From the NCBI GenBank assembly GCA_002724315.1, contig PBOJ01000131.1, forward strand, positions 62,001 to 126,000: a stretch of DNA of 64,000 nucleotides, given 5' to 3'. Below, piece after piece: positions 35,231-43,501 of this stretch. The notes beneath the pieces were generated by a model, which saw only the letters and a program-made list of their open reading frames with translations, did no database searches and had not been told where the DNA came from. Each line of letters opens with the position of its first letter. Position 1 is the stretch's first letter. Both the position numbers and the translations under genes were made by a program. The stretch is from Planctomycetaceae bacterium (GTDB lineage Bacteria > Planctomycetota > Planctomycetia > Planctomycetales > Planctomycetaceae).

Positions 35231-37141
35231 ATGAACCGACACCTGGGACGTCTGCTGGTTTTGCTCGCCGGGTTGGCGGTGGCCGGGAAACTGGCTGCCG
35301 ATGAGCCCGCGGCCACCTCGTTCCCGCGGACACGAATCTCCGAAGACGAGCGAGACCACTGGTCGTTTCGCCGGTTGAATCCGGGGCGGGTGCCGGCGGC
35401 CGGCAAGTCCCGATGGGGCCGCAACCCGATCGATCGGTTCATCCTGGCACGGCTGGACGAAAACGGCCTGGTGCCCTCTGGCCGGGCGTCACGACGGATC
35501 CTGGTTCGTCGCGCCCATTTTTCTTTGCTCGGCGTGCCGCCGTCTCCGGAGGTGATCGGGCAACACGAAACCGATCGGTCTCCGTCGGCCTGGAGTGACC
35601 TGGTGGACCGGATGCTCGCTTCGCCGCACTACGGTCAGCGATGGGCACGTCACTGGATGGACGTGGCCCGGTTTGCCGAGAGTGGAGGATTCGAGCATGA
35701 CGACGATCGTCCGACGGCCTTCCACTACCGGGATTTCCTCGTCGCGGCCTTCAATCGCGACATGCCGTTTGATCGCTTCGTCGCCTGGCAGCTTGCCGGT
35801 GACGAACTGGCTCCGAAGGATCCACTGGCCCTGATGGCAACCGGATTTCTGGGGGCCGGAGTGTTCCCCAGCCAGTTGACCGAAGCGGAGTTCGAGTCAT
35901 CCCGGTACGACGAACTTGACGATATGGTCACCACCACCGGGGTCGCCTTCCTGGGGCTTTCGATCGGCTGCGCACGGTGTCATGACCACAAGTACGACCC
36001 GATCCCCTCCCAGGACTACTACCGACTGGCGTCGGCCTTCACGACGACAATTCGCGGCGAGGTGACCACTCGGGCGCCGTGGCACTCCACCGACCAGAAA
36101 GTGCTGGTCACCAGCGAGGGCCTTCCCAAGCTCAAGCACCATGCCGACAGCCGCGGGTTCCCTCACTTCTACCAGCAGACGTTCTTCCTTGCCCGTGGCG
36201 ACGTTCACCAGAAACACGGTGCCGCCGATACGGGGTATCTCCAGGTGCTGGTGCGTCCCGGCACCAGCACTTCGCATTGGCAAGTGAAGCCTCCAGCGGA
36301 CAGGAAGCGGACCTCGTTTCGTCGCGCGTCACTGGCTCGCTGGATGACCGATACCGAACGCGGAGCCGGGCACCTGTTGGCCAGGGTCATTGTCAATCGC
36401 CTCTGGCACCATCACTTCGGTCGTGGCCTGGTTGCTTCTCCCAACGACTTCGGGACCCAGGGCGAGCATCCCACCCACCCGAAACTTCTCGATTGGCTGG
36501 CCCAGAGATTGCTTGATTGCGGTTGGCGGCTGAAGCCGATTCATCGGTTGCTGTTGACCAGCAGTGTCTACTGCCAGAACGGTCGTGCCGATGGCAACCG
36601 TCAGGACCGAGATCTCGAGAACCGGTTCTGGTCGCATCGACCGCGAAGGCGGCTCGAGGCCGAGGCGATCCGAGACGCCTTGCTGAGCGTCTCGGGACGA
36701 CTGGATTCCGGAATGTACGGCCCGGGTTCGCTCGACGAAAACTCCCGGCGTCGCAGCGTTTTCCTGAAGGTCAAGCGGAGCCGGCTGGTGCCCACGATGA
36801 TGCTGTTCGACTGGCCCGAACACCTTGTCAGCATCGGTCGCCGAGCCAACACGACTACCGCCGCTCAGGCCCTGGCTTTCATGAACAGTCCGGTAGGTCG
36901 CGGATACGCCGGGAGCCTGGCTGAACGGTTGCCGGCCGATCCTGGTCGGGCGATCGTCCGTGCCTGGCAACTGGCGCTGGGGCGGACGCCGCGGGCTGAC
37001 GAACAGGCTGCGGTGATGGTGTTCCTGGAACGGCAGGAACACATCTACCGGAGGGCGGGGCGGTCCGACCCGATTCGGACGGCGCGGGTCGATTTGTGCC
37101 AGGCGCTTTTGGGGATGAACGAGTTCATTTACGTTGACTGA
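35231..37141 (+). CDS. DUF1549/DUF1553 (PSCyt2/PSD1) protein
   Basis: A 636-residue exported protein; the ATG at 35231 follows an in-frame GTG, and either could start. The leader is LLVLLAGLAVAGKLAA. DUF1549 begins near residue 64 (NPIDRFILARLDENGL) and contains YGQRWARHWMDVARFAES, the QLAGDEL motif and CARCH at 247-251 within CARCHDHKYDPI. DUF1553 follows from about 365 ([32 protein letters not shown]). No PSCyt1 (N-terminal CxxCH) domain is present. It forms a likely two-gene operon with the DUF1501 gene 40 nt downstream, the standard planctomycete arrangement. A heme site is suggested by CxxCH but not proven for the family. Confidence 0.92.
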   Translation: MNRHLGRLLVLLAGLAVAGKLAADEPAATSFPRTRISEDERDHWSFRRLNPGRVPAAGKSRWGRNPIDRFILARLDENGLVPSGRASRRILVRRAHFSLLGVPPSPEVIGQHETDRSPSAWSDLVDRMLASPHYGQRWARHWMDVARFAESGGFEHDDDRPTAFHYRDFLVAAFNRDMPFDRFVAWQLAGDELAPKDPLALMATGFLGAGVFPSQLTEAEFESSRYDELDDMVTTTGVAFLGLSIGCARCHDHKYDPIPSQDYYRLASAFTTTIRGEVTTRAPWHSTDQKVLVTSEGLPKLKHHADSRGFPHFYQQTFFLARGDVHQKHGAADTGYLQVLVRPGTSTSHWQVKPPADRKRTSFRRASLARWMTDTERGAGHLLARVIVNRLWHHHFGRGLVASPNDFGTQGEHPTHPKLLDWLAQRLLDCGWRLKPIHRLLLTSSVYCQNGRADGNRQDRDLENRFWSHRPRRRLEAEAIRDALLSVSGRLDSGMYGPGSLDENSRRRSVFLKVKRSRLVPTMMLFDWPEHLVSIGRRANTTTAAQALAFMNSPVGRGYAGSLAERLPADPGRAIVRAWQLALGRTPRADEQAAVMVFLERQEHIYRRAGRSDPIRTARVDLCQALLGMNEFIYVD

Positions 37142-37181
37142 GACCCACGGCTGACCAGCCGATGGCTTCGAGGAGCATCCG

Positions 37182-38678
37182 ATGGAACCTGCCACCAACG
37201 ATTGCAAGGCGGCCGCGATGCTGTCGCGTCGTCACATTCTGGCGAGGGCCGGGGCCGGTTTCGGAGTGGTCGGGCTCTCGGGCCTCCTTCATTCCGAAGG
37301 CCTGCTGGGCCCGGAGGCACGGGCGGCCTCCGGTTTGGGGCAACGAGGACTGGCCCCGTTGGCTCCTCAGCAAACTCACTTTCCCGCTCGGGCCCGTCAG
37401 GTGATCTGGATTTTTGTCAACGGTGGCCCCAGTCAGGTCGACACCTGGGACTTCAAGCCCGGACTCGTCCGGCGTGACGGGATGTCGATCAAGACATTCG
37501 ATCCCAAGTTCGACAATACCACCGGGTTTTTCCGGAACTCGGTGGGCAATTTGATGGCGTCACCATTTCCTTTTCACGCTCGAGGAGAATGTGGCAAGCG
37601 GATCTCGTCGATCTTTCCGCACCTGGGGAATCACGTCGATCGGATGGCGTTTGTGCATTCGGTTCATACCGAGTCGAACAACCACTCGCCGGCTCTGTTC
37701 ATGATGAACTGTGGAATGCCGCGGATGGGACTGCCGTGCGTGGGGTCGTGGGTCACCTACGGCCTGGGCAGCAGCAGCCAGGACCTGCCGGCGTTCGTGG
37801 TGATGAGTGATCCGAAGGGGCGGGGATTGCCCAAGGGACACGCGGCCAACTGGAGCGCGGGGTTCCTGCCGGGAGTGTTCCAGGGCACACACCTGCGACC
37901 CCAGGGGGCCCCGATCAACAACCTCAAGCGGCCCCGGTTGATGACCGATCTCTCACAACGCAACCAATTGAACCTGCTGAGGCAACTCAACACCCTCGGA
38001 AACGGCCCGCTATCGGTCAGTGGTGAGCTGGCGTCGAGGATTCAGAGTTTTGAGCTGGCCTACCGAATGCAGTCGGCGGCCCCCGAGGCGTTGGCGATCG
38101 AGACGGAGACCAGGCAGGTGCAGGGCCTGTACGGCATCGGTGACAAGCGGTGCGATCATTTCGCCCGCCAGTGCCTGGTGGCTCGGCGACTGGTCGAGCG
38201 AGGGGTGAGATTCGTGCAACTGTATTCCGGCGGGAACGAGAATCAGCGCAGCTGGGACGGGCACAGTGACATCCGAGGAAACCACTCGCAGTTTGCCGGT
38301 GAGACCGATCGTCCGGTGGCCGGTCTGCTGGCGGACCTGGCTCAGAGAGGCCTGCTCGACGAGACACTGGTGGTGTGGTGTGGCGAGTTCGGTCGGCTGC
38401 CCGTGGCCCAGACGGGCAAGAAGCCCGGCCGCGATCACAACCCGCACTGCCTGACGGCGTGGATGGCCGGGGGGGGGATCCGGGGGGGAACGACCTATGG
38501 AGCCTCCGATGACGTCGGCTTCCGGGCAGCTGAGAACCGGGTGCACATCAACGACCTGCACGCCACGATTCTGCATCTGCTGGGGTTGGATCACGAACTG
38601 TTGACGTACAGCTACAACGGTCGTGATTTCCGGTTGACCGACGTCGCAGGTCGGGTCATTCGCGACGTGATTGCCTAG
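37182..38678 (+). CDS. DUF1501 protein, Tat-exported (paralogue 3)
   Basis: A 498-residue protein; the ATG at 37182 has GAGGAG 8 nt upstream. The twin-arginine leader (LSRRHILARAGAGFGVVGL) starts after about 14 residues. Core motifs are VIWIFVNGGPSQVDTWDFKP, MAFVHSVHTESNNHSPALF, ARRLVERGVRFVQLYSGG, LDETLVVWCGEFGRLPVAQ and GRDHNPHCLTAWMAGGGIRGG. The last motif belongs to the subgroup with the GxDHxP(H/Y) sequence, also seen in the paralogue at 43502-44923. It follows a DUF1549/1553 gene by 40 nt, and its 3' end is 4 nt from that of the convergent DUF1501 gene. Confidence 0.93.
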   Translation: MEPATNDCKAAAMLSRRHILARAGAGFGVVGLSGLLHSEGLLGPEARAASGLGQRGLAPLAPQQTHFPARARQVIWIFVNGGPSQVDTWDFKPGLVRRDGMSIKTFDPKFDNTTGFFRNSVGNLMASPFPFHARGECGKRISSIFPHLGNHVDRMAFVHSVHTESNNHSPALFMMNCGMPRMGLPCVGSWVTYGLGSSSQDLPAFVVMSDPKGRGLPKGHAANWSAGFLPGVFQGTHLRPQGAPINNLKRPRLMTDLSQRNQLNLLRQLNTLGNGPLSVSGELASRIQSFELAYRMQSAAPEALAIETETRQVQGLYGIGDKRCDHFARQCLVARRLVERGVRFVQLYSGGNENQRSWDGHSDIRGNHSQFAGETDRPVAGLLADLAQRGLLDETLVVWCGEFGRLPVAQTGKKPGRDHNPHCLTAWMAGGGIRGGTTYGASDDVGFRAAENRVHINDLHATILHLLGLDHELLTYSYNGRDFRLTDVAGRVIRDVIA

Positions 38679-38682
38679 CGGC

Positions 38683-40065
38683 TCAGATCAACTCGGCGAT
38701 CGGGCGGCCGCTGGGAAGCAGGGGAATTGGCCGGCCGGCGTTGTTGATCGTCTCGCTGCTCAGATCGATCCCCAGGTGGCGATACATCGTTGCCAGCACG
38801 TCGGTGGGATGGATTGGCCGTTCGGAGGGCATTTCGCCCTTCGAGTTGGAAGCGCCGATCACCTGGCCGACCTTCAAGCCGCCACCAGCCATCAGGATGC
38901 TCATCAGGGCGCCCCAGTGGTCGCGACCGCCGGTCTTGTTGACCCGCGGTGTCCTTCCGAATTCGCCCCAGACGACCAGCATCACCTTCTTGTCGATGCC
39001 GCGCTGGTAGATGTCGGTGAGCAAGGCGCTGACCATCTGGTCCAGCGGTGGGCCGTGGTGTTCCATGCCGCGGGAGGGACCGTCCGAACCATCGGCGGGA
39101 CGCTTGTCGTCGACGATGTTGCGGTGCCAGTCCCAGCAGAGGGAATCGGGAGCGGTATTGATCGTGACGAAAGTTACTCCCGATTCGACCAGCCGACGGG
39201 CCAGCAACGCCATCTGGCCCCAACGATGCGGTCCATACAGTTTGCGGACGTGCTCCGGTTCGCGGGAGAGATCGAATGCCGCACGGGCCCGGCCACTGGT
39301 GACCATGTCCAGGGCGGCGACAGTGAACTTGTCGATACCTTCCATCTGTCGGCTGGCATCGGCATTGCGGGCGAATCGGTCAAGTCGTTTCAGCAGGCTG
39401 CGTCGGTCCCCGACACGGTCGATCGTCAGGTCGTTGGCCAACGTCAGGTTCGACGTTGCCTCGCCAACCTTCTCGTTCTGGAACTGGTCGCGATAGGGGT
39501 TCTGCAACACGGTGAACGGCGCGTGCTGGACTCCCAGGTAACCGGTGCCCATCACGGCCCCGATCACCGGGTTGCGGGTTTGTTCGTGTGAGAGCAGGAC
39601 GTACGGAGGCAGTCCGGCGTCGTTGGCACCGCGGAAGTGGCTGACGATCGATCCCGAGGAGGGGTGAGTCGGCGGGCTGATGTTTCCGGGATAGCCGGTC
39701 GAGAGCCAGTGGGCTGCGACATAGTGACCGTTGGTGGTGTGAGTGATCGAGCGGATCAACGCGGCCTGGTCGATCACCTGCGCGGTCCGTGGCAGCTTCT
39801 CGCAGAACGAGATGCCGGCGTGCCTGGTCGGAATCACTCCGTAGGGGCCACGGTACTCGGCCGGTGCCTCGGGCTTGGGATCGTACGTCTCGAACTGGCT
39901 GTGGCCACCGCCGAGCCAGATCTGGATCACCGCGGTGTCAGACGAGGCCGGCTTGCCTGCCGCCGCTGATGCCGCCTGCAGTCTCAACAACTCGGGCATC
40001 CCCAGCCCGGCTGTGCCGGCTGAGAGGGTTCCTTCAAGAAAACGTCGTCGAGACTGTTGTGTCAT
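38683..40065 (-). CDS. DUF1501 protein, Tat-exported (paralogue 4)
   Basis: A 460-residue protein starting at the ATG at 40065. Its leader has three arginines (QSRRRFLEGTLSAGTAGLGM). Core motifs are VIQIWLGGGHSQFETYDPKPE, ALIRSITHTTNGHYVAAHW, ARRLVESGVTFVTINT, KVMLVVWGEFGRTPRVNK and GRDHWGALMSILMAGGGLKVG. Compared with its neighbours it keeps a QFET instead of an (H/L)DMW motif near the first acidic residue, placing it in a distinct subgroup. No DUF1549/1553 gene is attached on its own strand, so it appears monocistronic. Confidence 0.92.
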   Translation of the reverse strand: MTQQSRRRFLEGTLSAGTAGLGMPELLRLQAASAAAGKPASSDTAVIQIWLGGGHSQFETYDPKPEAPAEYRGPYGVIPTRHAGISFCEKLPRTAQVIDQAALIRSITHTTNGHYVAAHWLSTGYPGNISPPTHPSSGSIVSHFRGANDAGLPPYVLLSHEQTRNPVIGAVMGTGYLGVQHAPFTVLQNPYRDQFQNEKVGEATSNLTLANDLTIDRVGDRRSLLKRLDRFARNADASRQMEGIDKFTVAALDMVTSGRARAAFDLSREPEHVRKLYGPHRWGQMALLARRLVESGVTFVTINTAPDSLCWDWHRNIVDDKRPADGSDGPSRGMEHHGPPLDQMVSALLTDIYQRGIDKKVMLVVWGEFGRTPRVNKTGGRDHWGALMSILMAGGGLKVGQVIGASNSKGEMPSERPIHPTDVLATMYRHLGIDLSSETINNAGRPIPLLPSGRPIAELI

Positions 40066-40315
40066 TTGTTCGGAGTGCCCATCCGTGGAACACTTGGGGC
40101 AACGGTGACTTGCGCGACATCGAGTCTACGTGTTCCATCGGGCGTGGTAAAGGTGGAACGTGAGGCTGGAGAATGGCGGTTTGGTGATGTTTGAGGAGAT
40201 TTGGGACCGCGAGAGACGGGCGGGGCTGCCGGCGTTGCCTGGGAGCCGCCGACGAGTGAGAATCTCGGGCGATTCAACGAGTTGATCAACCAGGACGATT
40301 TGTGGGACCAGTGAC

Positions 40316-41308
40316 ATGGCGACATCAGACGGGACTCGGGTGAAGGTTGCGGTGGTCGGCCTTGGACGCTTCGGGCGTCTGCATTCTCTGACGGTTGCCG
40401 GCCTGGCCGAGGCCGACCTGGTCGGGGTGGTGGCTCGACGCTCTGAAAGCGTTGAAGCTCTGCAGGAGGAACTTCCGGACGTGCCCGGCTGGATCGATCT
40501 CGAGGTGGCGCTTTCCGAATGCGATGCTGAAGCGTGGGTGGTGGCTTCGACGACGGCCTCGCACGTGCCGATCACCAGACGATTGCTCGAGGCAGGCAAG
40601 ACGGTGTTGCTGGAAAAGCCGATCTCCGAGGACCTTGAGGAAGCGATGTCACTGGAGTCACTCGTGGCCGAGGGTTCGGCGAATTTGATGATCGGTCACA
40701 TCCTGCTGTTCAACAGCGAATTCCGTCAGATTCGTTCCGAGGCGTCTGCCCGAGGTCCCATCTCTCACATCGATTGTGTGCGTCACCGGCCGGCGTCGAT
40801 CGTCAAGGATTTTGCTGGTGAGAATCCTCTGCATGCGGCGATGGTTCACGACCTGTACATGGTGCAGGTCCTGGTCGACCGTGCCGAGCCGAGCGAGGTG
40901 TCGTGCCAGTACCACCGGACCTCGGACGGGGAGATCGATCTGGCGCTGGCCCAATTGAGTTGGGAGAACGGGCCCTTGGTGTCGCTCGCGGCGTCGTATC
41001 TCACACCTGCCGGCATGCCCCCTCGGGGGATCGATCGCATGGAGGTCTTCGGCGAGGGCTGGGCAGCGCGGGCCGAGGCCAACCCGCGACCTTTGGAGGT
41101 CTGGGGAGAACAGGCCGAATGGCCGATGGCTCTCGAAATCCGCACCGACCCCGAGGGGGCCACGGGGATGCTGGCCGAGGAGCTACGCTGCCTCTGCCGG
41201 GTGGCACGTGGCGAGCAGGTGGTCCCATTGGGAGCCACCTTCGCCGACGCCATCCAGGTGCAGCAGTGGATGAACCGGTTGACCGCAGCGGCGGGTCCGT
41301 CGCAATAA
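40316..41308 (+). CDS. Gfo/Idh/MocA-family oxidoreductase
   Basis: A 330-residue NAD(P)-dependent oxidoreductase-like protein. VVGLGRFGRLH (13-23) is the dinucleotide-binding loop; VLLEKPIS carries the EKP catalytic-lysine motif; the C-terminal domain has NPLHAAMVHDLYMV where the family places a conserved Asp/His. It is only distantly related to the longer family member at 12722-13999. The substrate is unknown. The ATG at 40316 is preceded by about 250 nt without a recognisable gene. It stands alone between a DUF1501 gene and the cold-shock locus, both on the other strand. Confidence 0.88.
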   Translation: MATSDGTRVKVAVVGLGRFGRLHSLTVAGLAEADLVGVVARRSESVEALQEELPDVPGWIDLEVALSECDAEAWVVASTTASHVPITRRLLEAGKTVLLEKPISEDLEEAMSLESLVAEGSANLMIGHILLFNSEFRQIRSEASARGPISHIDCVRHRPASIVKDFAGENPLHAAMVHDLYMVQVLVDRAEPSEVSCQYHRTSDGEIDLALAQLSWENGPLVSLAASYLTPAGMPPRGIDRMEVFGEGWAARAEANPRPLEVWGEQAEWPMALEIRTDPEGATGMLAEELRCLCRVARGEQVVPLGATFADAIQVQQWMNRLTAAAGPSQ

Positions 41309-41358
41309 CGACAGGACCGGCTGTGCCGCCGCATCAACTGGCTTACTCAGATCGCCGC

Positions 41359-41556
41359 TCAGACCAAGCGGACGTTTTCGGCACGCGGACCCTTGGGGCC
41401 GGTTCCGACGTTGTACGAAACCTGCTGACCTTCCTGGAGGTCGTCGTACTGCACGCCTTCGACTGACGACATGTGGAAGAACACGTCGGTGCCTGAGCCG
41501 TCCTCAATAAATCCAAATCCCTTGTCCGTGAGCCTCTTGATCGTGCCTTCTGCCAT
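41359..41556 (-). CDS. Cold-shock-domain protein
   Basis: A 65-residue single cold-shock domain. RNP1 (KGFGFI, residues 12-17) and RNP2 (VFFHMS) are intact, as are the basic and aromatic residues that contact single-stranded nucleic acid. The length matches CspA-type proteins. It would bind RNA in the cytoplasm and melt secondary structure, either on cold shock or constitutively. A purine-rich GGACGAG lies before the ATG at 41556, and a hairpin at 41601-41617 with a T-run at 41576-41582 lies between this gene and the small basic protein gene upstream. Confidence 0.96.
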   Translation of the reverse strand: MAEGTIKRLTDKGFGFIEDGSGTDVFFHMSSVEGVQYDDLQEGQQVSYNVGTGPKGPRAENVRLV

Positions 41557-41600
41557 CTGTCTCGTCCAATTCTCAAGAAAAAAAGTTGGTCATCTTTCGG

Positions 41601-41617
41601 GTGTGAACGCTTCACAC
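41601..41617 (-). promoter_or_regulatory. Hairpin and T-run between the small basic gene and the cold-shock gene
   Basis: On the minus strand GTGTGAA-GCG-TTCACAC forms a perfect 7-bp stem, followed 18 nt later by a run of seven T. The spacing is too long for a classical terminator; it may be an attenuator, an mRNA-stability element or part of a temperature-responsive leader for the cold-shock gene. Confidence 0.4.
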
Positions 41618-41648
41618 ACTTCGGATGGCCTGCGTAGGTGATTGTGTT

Positions 41649-41882
41649 TTAGTGAGGAAGACGCCCAGAGTCCAACGAGAAGCCGGTATCTTCGTCCGCG
41701 TCATCAAACTCGTCCGTTTCTTCTGTCTCTTCCGACTCGATGTCGGCGGGGTCCAAGTTGGCAGTCGCCGGGTCCTCGAGCCCCTGTTTTCGCCTCAATC
41801 GGCGCTGTCTTTTGGCTTCGGCTTTCGCCTTCTTTTCCATTTCCCGTTGCCGTTTGGCAAACGTGTTCCGATTGCGTGCGAT
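41649..41882 (-). CDS. Small basic protein upstream of a cold-shock gene, probable ATC start
   Basis: Proposed start ATC at 41882, preceded by AAGGAG with a 7-nt spacer, which is the best Shine-Dalgarno sequence in this area; the product is then 77 residues. The only canonical start in frame upstream is a TTG at 41921 with no clear ribosome-binding site, and it would place the strong AAGGAG inside the coding region. The N-terminal part (ARNRNTFAKRQREMEKKAK, rich in Lys, Arg and Glu) is a basic coiled helix; the C-terminal part is acidic (EETEETDEFDDADED). Small basic proteins of this kind are often encoded beside cold-shock genes; the function is unknown, perhaps RNA- or ribosome-associated. 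Confidence 0.65.
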   Translation of the reverse strand: MARNRNTFAKRQREMEKKAKAEAKRQRRLRRKQGLEDPATANLDPADIESEETEETDEFDDADEDTGFSLDSGRLPH

Positions 41883-41957
41883 GGTTTCACTCCTTGAAAC
41901 AAAATTCTGTGTCGTCGTCAAACTTACGCCGGAACTTGATCAACACGATGGTAGCGA

Positions 41958-41976
41958 ATTCTACTGAGAAATTCTC
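41958..41976 (-). promoter_or_regulatory. Possible promoter/operator for the small basic and cold-shock genes
   Basis: On the minus strand a TAGAAT hexamer (-10-like, 41963-41958) is preceded after 2 nt by the perfect palindrome GAGAATTTCTC (41976-41966), a position where a repressor could block initiation. No convincing -35 hexamer is present. Weak evidence. Confidence 0.22.
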
Positions 41977-42105
41977 GTTACCGGGTCATTTGACGCCCGT
42001 TCTCTGGCGTATCAGGCAAGTTTTCCGTCCACTCGAGGCTAGCAGGTTGCGTTGGGTTGTGAAGGGCAACCGTTGTTGGCTGACCGCGAAAATGTCGGGA
42101 ATTCG

Positions 42106-43494
42106 CTAGAGGATCTCACGAATCACGTGGCCTCGACTGATCGGGATCGGTCGATCCAGTGGATCGTGGACGACGGTTTCGGGGCTGTAGCCCAGGCAGT
42201 GGAAGACCGTCGAGATGATATCTCGCGGCCGGACGACTCCATCGACCGGAAATGCTGCGTGTTTGTCGCTGGAACCGTGAACGACGCCCCCGCGGACTCC
42301 TCCCCCGGCCATCGCGACCGAAAAGCAGTTGCCCCAGTGATCTCTCCCGGCCTTGCCATTGATCTTGGGGGTGTGGCCGAATTCTCCCTGCCACACGACC
42401 AGCGTCTCGTCGAGGAGCCCCCGCTGGTCGAGATCCTCGAGCAATGCGGTGAAGGCCCGGTCCATCATTGGCATCAGGAACGACTTCAGTGACTCGCAAT
42501 GCTTCGAATGCGTGTCCCAGCCGCCCTGGTTCTCTTTCCCCTTGATGCGGGTCCAGTTGAGCTGCACCAGCGAGACGCCGCGTTCGACCAGACGCCGGGC
42601 CAACAGCACACTCTGGCCGTACCGGCTCCGACCGTAACGATCCCGTGTCTTGTCCGATTCCTGGGAAATGTCAAATGCCGTTCCGGCTCGGCCTCGAGTC
42701 AGCAAGTCGAGAGCCTGTTGGGCGTGGAGTTGGTAGGAGCTGACGGCGGGGGCACGGTCGAGATGGTTGCGGGCGGCGTCGAACTGGTCGAGCAACTGGC
42801 GACGTCGGTCGAGCCGGAGCCCCGCGAAGTCCTTTTCGAGAGTCAGTCCCGGGACGTTGAAGGTGTTGTCCTGGGGCTGGCAATGGATCAGCCACGGGTC
42901 GTGTCGACGACCGAGGAATCCGGCGTCCTGTCCAGGCCAGGGGAAGTTGCCGTCGTTCCAGATGTGTTCGGGCAGCGTGACGGCTGCGGGCAACTGTCCG
43001 GTTTCCTGTTTCAGGGCACGGACCATTCCGCCAAGACACGGCCAGTTGTTGGGCGGCTTGGGCAGGGCGCTTTCGCGGTTGAGCGGTTGATGCGGGACCC
43101 CGGTCAGCATCTGGTACCCGCTGGAGGAGTGAGAATTGTCACCGGTGACGACGGCCCGCAGCACTGCCATGCGGTTGGCCCACCTGGCCGTGCGCGGCAT
43201 CAGCTCGCCGACGGGCAGTCCTGTCAACGACGAGGAGATCGCACCGAATTCGCCACGGATGTTGGCCGGGGCCTGGGGCTTGGGGTCCCAGGTCTCGTGT
43301 TGTGGGGCACCGCCGGTCAGTCCGAACAGAATGACTCGCTTGGCGGTGGGAGGGATTGCCGTCGGGGTGGCCGTTCGGGCGGCGGCAAGGCGAGACATGG
43401 TCAGTCCGCCCAGCCCGATCCCGCCGATCCTCATCCACTCGCGGCGGGGGAGGCCGTCACAGAGCGTTGGGCCGTTGTCCAGCAGACTCAGCAT
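42106..43494 (-). CDS. DUF1501 protein, Tat-exported (paralogue 5)
   Basis: A 462-residue protein; the ATG at 43494 (7 nt after the upstream stop) is preferred to an overlapping TTG at 43509. The leader contains a twin-arginine motif (LPRREWMRIGGIGLGGL). Core motifs are VILFGLTGGAPQHETWDPKPQ, MAVLRAVVTGDNSHSSSGYQ, ARRLVERGVSLVQLNW, LDETLVVWQGEFGHTPKING and GRDHWGNCFSVAMAGGGVRGG. It is the last gene of an operon of one DUF1553-type and two DUF1501 genes running leftward from 47607. Confidence 0.92.
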   Translation of the reverse strand: MLSLLDNGPTLCDGLPRREWMRIGGIGLGGLTMSRLAAARTATPTAIPPTAKRVILFGLTGGAPQHETWDPKPQAPANIRGEFGAISSSLTGLPVGELMPRTARWANRMAVLRAVVTGDNSHSSSGYQMLTGVPHQPLNRESALPKPPNNWPCLGGMVRALKQETGQLPAAVTLPEHIWNDGNFPWPGQDAGFLGRRHDPWLIHCQPQDNTFNVPGLTLEKDFAGLRLDRRRQLLDQFDAARNHLDRAPAVSSYQLHAQQALDLLTRGRAGTAFDISQESDKTRDRYGRSRYGQSVLLARRLVERGVSLVQLNWTRIKGKENQGGWDTHSKHCESLKSFLMPMMDRAFTALLEDLDQRGLLDETLVVWQGEFGHTPKINGKAGRDHWGNCFSVAMAGGGVRGGVVHGSSDKHAAFPVDGVVRPRDIISTVFHCLGYSPETVVHDPLDRPIPISRGHVIREIL

Positions 43495-43501
43495 TTTCCA
43501 G

